DNA from: Pseudomonas sp. 21
GTDB lineage: Bacteria; Pseudomonadota; Gammaproteobacteria; Pseudomonadales; Pseudomonadaceae
Direction of reading: 5' to 3'
Assembly (NCBI RefSeq): GCF_000955805.1
Contig: NZ_JYOA01000010.1
Span: 354,459 to 418,458 of the forward strand
DNA: 64,000 bases
Position 1 is the stretch's first letter. Every line of letters begins with the position of its first letter. The translations under genes were made by a program, and so were the position numbers. The notes beneath the pieces were generated by a model that saw nothing but the letters and a program-made list of their open reading frames with translations, was not told the origin of the DNA and ran no database searches. Shown piece by piece: positions 59,353 through 64,000 of this stretch.

Positions 59353-60558
59353 ATGTACCTCGAGACGCCCAAGAAATTCCGCACCTTGCAGAACCAGGCC
59401 CGCCAGGTGGCGGAGAACTACCTGCGACCGATCTCCCGCAAGTACGACAAGGCCGAGCACGCCTATCCCAAGGAGCTGGACCTGCTGGCCGCGCTGCTGG
59501 ACGGCATGAACGCCGGCTCGCCGGACGCCGTCGGCGCCACCTCGGCCAGCAAGCGCAAGGCCGGCGCGGAGGAGGGTGTGAAGAACGGCGGCAACCTCTC
59601 CGCCTGCCTGGGCGTGATGGAAATGTGCTGGGGCGACACCGGCCTGCTGCTGGCCATGCCGCGCCAGGGGCTGGGCAACGCCGCCATCGCCGCGGTGGCC
59701 AACGAGGAGCAGCTCAAGCGCTTCTCCGGCACCTGGGCGGCCATGGCCATCACCGAGCCGGGTTGCGGCTCGGACTCGGCGGCGATCCGCACGACCGCCA
59801 CCCGCGATGGCGATCACTACCTGCTCAATGGCGAGAAGATCTTCGTCACCTCCGGCGCTCGTGCCGATGCGGTGGTGGTCTGGGCGACCCTGGACAAGAG
59901 CCTGGGGCGCGCGGCGATCAAGTCCTTCGTCGTGGAAAAGGGCACGCCGGGCATGACCGTTACCCGGCTGGAGAAGAAGCTCGGGATCAAGGCCTCGGAC
60001 ACCGCCTCCATCAGCTTCACCGATTGCCGAGTGCCGGCCGCCAACCTGCTGGGCAACGCCGAGATCGACGTGCAGAAAGGTTTCGCCGGGGTAATGGAAA
60101 CCTTCGACAACACCCGCCCGCTGGTGGCTGCCATGGCCATTGGCGTGGCCAAGGCGTCGCTGGACCGCACCCGCGAGCTGCTGAAGAAGGCTGGTTGCCG
60201 CTTCGACTACCGCCAGCCGCTGCTCAGCGCCAGTCACGCCGAAGCGACGCTGTACCGCCTGGAAGCCGAATGGGAAGCGGCACGCCTGCTGACCCTGAAG
60301 GCCGCCTGGATGGCTGACAACCGCCTGCCCAACTCCAAGGAAGCTTCCATCGCCAAGGCCAAGGCCGGGCGGGTGGCCAACGAAGTGACGCTGAAATGCG
60401 TCGAGTTGGCAGGAGCGCTGGGCTATGGGGAAGAGGAGTTGCTGGAGAAGTGGGCGCGGGACTCGAAAATCCTCGACATCTTCGAGGGCACCCAGCAGAT
60501 CCAGCTGCTGATCGTGGCGCGACGGTTGCTGGGCAAGAGTTCCAGTCAGCTGAAGTGA
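59353..60558 (+). CDS. Acyl-CoA dehydrogenase, catalytic partner
   Basis: A 401-residue acyl-CoA dehydrogenase with a complete active site: AITEPGCGSDSAAIRTTA for FAD and substrate, and the catalytic glutamate in ILDIFEGTQQIQL. The substrate is unknown; the loop GGNLSACLGVMEMCWGD is unusual. It lies 10 bases after the degenerate dehydrogenase gene, hinting at a mixed complex. PAO1 position PA4995. Confidence 0.9.
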   Translation: MYLETPKKFRTLQNQARQVAENYLRPISRKYDKAEHAYPKELDLLAALLDGMNAGSPDAVGATSASKRKAGAEEGVKNGGNLSACLGVMEMCWGDTGLLLAMPRQGLGNAAIAAVANEEQLKRFSGTWAAMAITEPGCGSDSAAIRTTATRDGDHYLLNGEKIFVTSGARADAVVVWATLDKSLGRAAIKSFVVEKGTPGMTVTRLEKKLGIKASDTASISFTDCRVPAANLLGNAEIDVQKGFAGVMETFDNTRPLVAAMAIGVAKASLDRTRELLKKAGCRFDYRQPLLSASHAEATLYRLEAEWEAARLLTLKAAWMADNRLPNSKEASIAKAKAGRVANEVTLKCVELAGALGYGEEELLEKWARDSKILDIFEGTQQIQLLIVARRLLGKSSSQLK

Positions 60559-60565
60559 AGCTGTT

Positions 60566-60644
60566 GTAGGAGCGAGCTTGCTCGCGAACCGGCCCAACGA
60601 CTGCTTGGCCGGTGTGTACCGTTCGCGAGCGAGCTCGCTCCTAC
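60566..60644. repeat. REP doublet after the acyl-CoA dehydrogenase pair
   Basis: Forward (60566-60589) and reverse (60621-60644) units. The reverse unit has a C-to-G change in the loop. It lies between convergent genes, seven bases after the dehydrogenase stop. Confidence 0.93.
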
Positions 60645-60696
60645 AGTGAGTCAGGTTCTGATCCGGCCGTCAGGATGGCCGAATCAGGTGACGGCC

Positions 60697-61608
60697 TTAG
60701 GCCGTGCGCCGCCCGCTGCCGGCATTGCCGGCGGCGGGCGGCCACTGCTCCATCCATTCGCGGAAGCGGATGCGCTCCTCGCGCACCAGCCAGCCATCCT
60801 GCCCGGCGAAGCTCTCCGACAGCCACAGGCCGCGGGTGCTGGCCTTGCACAGCTCGCCCTTGCTCAGGGTGAACAGCTCGCCGGTCGGCTGGCCGTGTTC
60901 CAGCGGCAGCAGGTAGAGGTCCGGGCGACGGCGGTCCAGCCGCGCCACCAGCGGGCCGCTTTCGAGTTTCTCGTCGACGTGGAACAGGCTGACCTCGCGG
61001 GCATCCTTGGGCAGCTCCATGCGCAGGTCATAGACCAGCTGCAGCGAAGCCGTCGGCAGGTGCACATAGGCCTGCGGGCGTTCCAGAAGACGCAGCGCGC
61101 CGGCCTGCACCGGGCGCGAGGCGCCGGACAGCGGGGTGAGCGAGAAGTGGCTGCTCTCACGGTAGCGCAGGATGCCCTCGTAGGGCGTCGGCAGCCAGGT
61201 GTCGCCGAAGCGCCCGCCGAGCCAGCCGTCGGCGGTTTCCACCAGGCATTCTTCGGCGACTTCCTGGATCGCGGTGAGCAGCGGCAGGTTCAGTTCATGG
61301 GCCGGCACGTAGCCGGAAATCAGCTTGAGCACGGTGTCGCCACGGTCCAGGCGGCGCTGGCGTACCAGGATCCAGTGGTCGCGGCCCTGGTAGTTCAGGG
61401 TCAGGCGCACCGAGACGCCGAGGTTGGCCAGTTCGGTGACGAAGTGCTCAGTCTCGTTGATCTCGATGGGGCGGCGCTTTTCCAGGACCTGGGCGAAGTT
61501 CAGGGGCTTGCCGAGGGTCTGGTAAATGAGGCCTTCCGGGCTGGCTTCCACCAGCAGCGGCAGGGTCTTGAAGGCGGTCGGGTCCTTGTGGGCGAGCGTA
61601 CGGGGCAT
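60697..61608 (-). CDS. Protein of unknown function with Nudix-like motif
   Basis: A 303-residue protein (PAO1 PA4993 position). GYVPAHE followed by AIQEVAEECLVE resembles a Nudix box (G-x5-E-x7-R-E-U-x-E-E-x-G-U), but with two extra residues in the spacer, Gln for Arg and Leu for Gly. So it may have a Nudix fold with reduced or different activity. ATG 61608 was chosen as MPRTLAHKDPTAFK follows; the longer reading upstream is unlikely. No membrane segments. Confidence 0.75.
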   Translation of the reverse strand: MPRTLAHKDPTAFKTLPLLVEASPEGLIYQTLGKPLNFAQVLEKRRPIEINETEHFVTELANLGVSVRLTLNYQGRDHWILVRQRRLDRGDTVLKLISGYVPAHELNLPLLTAIQEVAEECLVETADGWLGGRFGDTWLPTPYEGILRYRESSHFSLTPLSGASRPVQAGALRLLERPQAYVHLPTASLQLVYDLRMELPKDAREVSLFHVDEKLESGPLVARLDRRRPDLYLLPLEHGQPTGELFTLSKGELCKASTRGLWLSESFAGQDGWLVREERIRFREWMEQWPPAAGNAGSGRRTA

Positions 61609-61750
61609 AGGGGGCTTCCTTCTCGTACAGGGCGCCGGGTTGCGCTGGCGCGTCCTTACCTTGGTAAGCGACGCCGACGCGAACGCTGACTGTCCTGAGA
61701 GACAGTCCGGCCGATCGTTCATTGACGGGGTCGCTACAACCTAGACAGCC

Positions 61751-61770
61751 TGACACCGTTCCTGGTGTCA
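61751..61770. promoter_or_regulatory. Inverted repeat TGACACC-N6-GGTGTCA
   Basis: Perfect 7-base arms with a 6-base centre, 143 bases before the Nudix-like gene. The symmetry and AT-rich flank suggest a regulator site; the factor is unknown. Confidence 0.4.
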
Positions 61771-61812
61771 TCGAAAATCAAAAGGATTTCCGGATTTTTC
61801 CCTGAAAGGCTT

Positions 61813-61844
61813 GGCGATTCCGGGGCTTTTGCATGGGAATCGCC
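61813..61844. repeat. Inverted repeat GGCGATTCC-N14-GGAATCGCC
   Basis: Perfect 9-base arms around 14 bases, 85 bases past the aldo/keto reductase stop. It could end that transcript on the minus strand, though the T-run is weak, or be a second regulator site. Confidence 0.4.
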
Positions 61845-61928
61845 GGCTGGCGACAGTTTCTGTGTCCACGGTTTTCGCCGGGGGAGTTGGAGCATGGCAC
61901 AGGAATACGTAATCCACATGACCGCCGA

Positions 61929-62732
61929 TCAGCGGTCGAGCACCTCGGCTGCGATCGCCACATTGTGCGCGAGATGCAGCGGATTGATGGTGCCGACGAT
62001 GGCGCTGGCGACGCCGGGATGGCCCAGCACCAGCTCGAAGCTGGCGCGCACGGGGTCGACGCCGGGGGCGAGGGTGGCGTGGCCGCTGGCCAGGGCCTTC
62101 TTGATCAGGATGCCGCGGCCATGGGCCTGGGCATGGTCGATCACCGGCTTTTCCGCCTGCTCGTTGAGGTTGTAGGTGACCATTGCGCAGTCGCCGCGCT
62201 CCAGGGCCAGCAGGCCGCCGTCGGCAGTCTTGCCGGAGAAGCCGAAGCCGCGGATCAGCCCTTCTTCCTTCAGGCGCTCCAGGGTCGCATAGACCTCGGT
62301 GCCACGCAGGATGTCCAGGTCGTTGCCGTCGGAATGCACCAGCACCAGGTCGATGTAGTCGGTCTCCAGGCGCTGCAGGCTGCGTTCCACCGAGCGGCGC
62401 GTGTGGGAGGCGCTGAAGTCGAACTGCGACTGGCCGCCGACGAATTCCTCGCCGGTCTTGCTGACGATCACCCACTGGTCGCGCTGGCCGCGCAGCAACG
62501 GGCCGAGGCGCTCCTCGCTGCGGCCGTAGGCCGGGGCGGTGTCGATCAGGTTGATGCCCAGCTCGCGGGCCAGGGCGATCAGGTCGGCGGCTTCGCGGTC
62601 ATCGGGGATGCGGAAGCCAGCGGGATATTTCACGCCCTGATCGCGGCCGAGCTTCACGGTGCCCAGGCCCAGCGGCGAGACGTTCAGGCCGGTGCTGCCC
62701 AGCGGGCGATGCAGGTGATGCAGGGTCTTCAT
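61929..62732 (-). CDS. Aldo/keto reductase
   Basis: A 267-residue NADPH-dependent aldo/keto reductase. LGLGTVKLGRDQGVKYP at the start, NLIDTAPAYGRSEERLG with the catalytic Asp-Tyr pair, and the lysine in VSKTGEE complete the tetrad with His in LVLVHSDGND. The ATG at 62732 overlaps the FAD oxidoreductase stop by four bases, so they work together. PAO1 position PA4992. Confidence 0.9.
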   Translation of the reverse strand: MKTLHHLHRPLGSTGLNVSPLGLGTVKLGRDQGVKYPAGFRIPDDREAADLIALARELGINLIDTAPAYGRSEERLGPLLRGQRDQWVIVSKTGEEFVGGQSQFDFSASHTRRSVERSLQRLETDYIDLVLVHSDGNDLDILRGTEVYATLERLKEEGLIRGFGFSGKTADGGLLALERGDCAMVTYNLNEQAEKPVIDHAQAHGRGILIKKALASGHATLAPGVDPVRASFELVLGHPGVASAIVGTINPLHLAHNVAIAAEVLDR

Positions 62733-63904
62733 CCGAGCAGTTCCTCCCACACCGGGCGGGCCATGGCCGGGCGCGGCAGGCCCGGCAGGGCGGCGTTCGC
62801 CTGCGGGCGGATGCCGCTCTTCTCCAGGGATTCCAGCACGCGGTCGGCGAAGTTCGGCGCCAGGGCCAGCTTGGTCGGCCAACCGACCAGCAGGGCGCCG
62901 TCCTCGGCGAGGAAGGCGCTGTCCGGGCGCAGCAGGTTGTTCTGCGAGGGCTCCGCGCGGTCCACGCGCAGGGTGGCCCAGCGCGCGGCGGAAAGGTCGA
63001 TCCAGGGCACCAGCTTGTGCAGCTCGCGCTGCGCCTCGGCGATCTGCTCGGCCTCGTTGCGCGCCACGCCGCCGGCCTCGGCAATGTCGCCGCCCAGGTA
63101 CCAGACCCAGTCGCCGTTGCTCAGCGGGTGGGTGGTGACGGTGACGCGGGGCTTCGGCCCGCCGCCGAGGCAGTGGGCGTACAGCGGTTTCAGGGTCGGC
63201 GCGGTGACCAGCACCATGTGCAGCGGGCGGCGCTGCATTTCCGGGCGCTCCAGGCCCAGCTCGCGCAGCAGCGCCTCGTTGCCGGCGCCGGCGCTGAGCA
63301 CCACGCGCTGGGCGCGGATCTCGCGGCCGTCTACGCGCAGGCCGACCAGTTGGTCGCCTTCGCGCAGGGCTTCGATGCGTTCGCCGGCCAGCAGGCCGTC
63401 CTCGGCCAGTTCGGCGAGGCGCGCCACCAGGCTGGGCACGTCCAGCACCAGCTCGGTGAGGCGGTAGGCCTTGCCCTTGAAGGCTTTGTCCTGCAGCGCT
63501 GGCGGCAGGTCGCTGCCCTTTACCTGGGCGACGCGGCTGCGCACTGCCTTGCTGGCGAAGAAGCTGGTGAGGTTGCCGGCCAGGCCGCCGGGGGACCACA
63601 GGTAGTGGGCGTCGGAGAGCACGCGCACGCCGCGCAGGTCCACTTCGCCGGTGCCGGCCAGGCAGTCGCGCCACAGGGCGGGCATGTCGGCGATGGCTTC
63701 GGAGGCGCCGGTCAGCGCGCCGTGCAGCGCGTACTTGGTGCCGCCATGGATGATCCCCTGCGAGCGCATGCTCTGCACGCCGCCCAGCGCGGTGTTCTCC
63801 ACCAGCACGGTGGAAAAGCCGGCGCGACGCAGGCGGGCGTTGAGCCAGAGACCGGCGATGCCGCCGCCGACGATGAGGATGTCGGTGCTCAGGGATTCGG
63901 ACAT
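62729..63904 (-). CDS. FAD-dependent oxidoreductase (DAO family)
   Basis: A 391-residue FAD enzyme of the D-amino-acid oxidase/glycerol-3-phosphate dehydrogenase type. The dinucleotide motif is ILIVGGGIAGLWLNARLRRAG (GGGIAG at 13-18); SQGIIHGGTKYAL follows as in DAO proteins that bind substrate near the flavin. The substrate is unknown. First gene of a two-gene unit with the aldo/keto reductase. PAO1 position PA4991. Confidence 0.88.
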   Translation of the reverse strand: MSESLSTDILIVGGGIAGLWLNARLRRAGFSTVLVENTALGGVQSMRSQGIIHGGTKYALHGALTGASEAIADMPALWRDCLAGTGEVDLRGVRVLSDAHYLWSPGGLAGNLTSFFASKAVRSRVAQVKGSDLPPALQDKAFKGKAYRLTELVLDVPSLVARLAELAEDGLLAGERIEALREGDQLVGLRVDGREIRAQRVVLSAGAGNEALLRELGLERPEMQRRPLHMVLVTAPTLKPLYAHCLGGGPKPRVTVTTHPLSNGDWVWYLGGDIAEAGGVARNEAEQIAEAQRELHKLVPWIDLSAARWATLRVDRAEPSQNNLLRPDSAFLAEDGALLVGWPTKLALAPNFADRVLESLEKSGIRPQANAALPGLPRPAMARPVWEELLG

Positions 63905-63986
63905 GAAAACGCCTCGTGGGGAAAACGAAGCGCGCAGTATAACGCCTGATAGACCCGGCGGCCTTTCGCAGCGGTGGCCCGGGCCT

Positions 63987-64000
63987 GTAGGAGCGAGCTT
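63987..64000 (+). repeat. REP unit cut by the window edge
   Basis: GTAGGAGCGAGCTT, the first 14 bases of the common REP unit, reaches the last base of the window. Confidence 0.85.

Larger units (their letters stand above)
61609..61928. other. Intergenic region with two inverted repeats
   Basis: This 320-base gap has no credible gene. It ends one transcript (aldo/keto reductase) and begins another (Nudix-like protein), both on the minus strand. Two perfect inverted repeats, at 61751-61770 and 61813-61844, are its only clear structures. The AT-rich part 61770-61815 fits a promoter zone. Confidence 0.5.

Overview
The window is GC-rich, tightly packed DNA from a Pseudomonas in the wide P. aeruginosa neighbourhood. 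Gene order from about 7.7 kb to the right edge closely follows, from memory, the P. aeruginosa PAO1 block PA5028 down to PA4991. Intergenic repeats of the form GTAGGAGCGAGCTTGCTCGC are typical Pseudomonas REP elements. The pattern fits a P. nitroreducens/P. citronellolis-like species, but no species-level marker is present. No rRNA, tRNA, insertion sequence, prophage or CRISPR array was seen.

Region 1 (1-7436, minus strand) is the promoter-proximal part of an aryl polyene (APE)-type lipid pigment cluster. It holds a ketosynthase-like chain-length factor, a PlsC-type acyltransferase, two acyl carrier proteins, a COG4648 membrane protein, an AMP-ligase fused to a FabA/FabZ-like hotdog dehydratase, a GT2 glycosyltransferase, an LpxL-type acyltransferase, an aromatic ammonia-lyase and the first codons of a further gene. 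The cluster runs off the left edge.

Region 2 (7731-28332) holds housekeeping and stress genes: an orphan ParA ATPase, a tandem universal stress protein, a thioesterase, thioredoxin 2 (trxC), a chemoreceptor, metY, selO, mscK, the K+/H+ antiporter cvrA, a small membrane-anchored unknown, a 605-residue acyl-CoA dehydrogenase, rlmJ, msrA and the c-di-GMP phosphodiesterase dipA.

Region 3 (28597-36087) has the pyruvate dehydrogenase operon aceE-aceF and the divergent glnE. Two copies of a palindromic operator lie between aceE and glnE.

Region 4 (36373-57805) is a lipopolysaccharide core factory. The heptosyltransferases waaF and waaC and the glucosyltransferase waaG lead into a run of kinase-like proteins (waaP, two further kinase-like genes and a two-domain kinase), a carbamoyltransferase and wapH. 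Then come an unrecognised sugar-transferase-like protein paired with a hexapeptide acetyltransferase, ssg, a GT2 enzyme, the O-antigen ligase waaL, a convergent kinase-like gene, the flippase msbA, mig-14, the deacetylase dnpA and hldE. HldE makes the ADP-heptose used by WaaC/WaaF, kinases and the carbamoyltransferase decorate the heptoses, WaaL caps the core and MsbA exports it.

Region 5 (58059-63904) has two adjacent acyl-CoA dehydrogenase genes that look like a heteromeric pair, a protein with a Nudix-like motif, and an overlapping aldo/keto reductase-FAD oxidoreductase pair. REP doublets sit at five places in regions 2, 4 and 5, and a sixth begins at the right edge.

The least explained signals are: the mutually exclusive stem pairings in the trxC leader; the nested 35-bp inverted repeat next to the selO ribosome binding site; the paired aceE/glnE palindromes one integral number of helical turns apart; the unknown transferase/acetyltransferase pair in the core locus; and the apparently non-catalytic acyl-CoA dehydrogenase beside a catalytic one.
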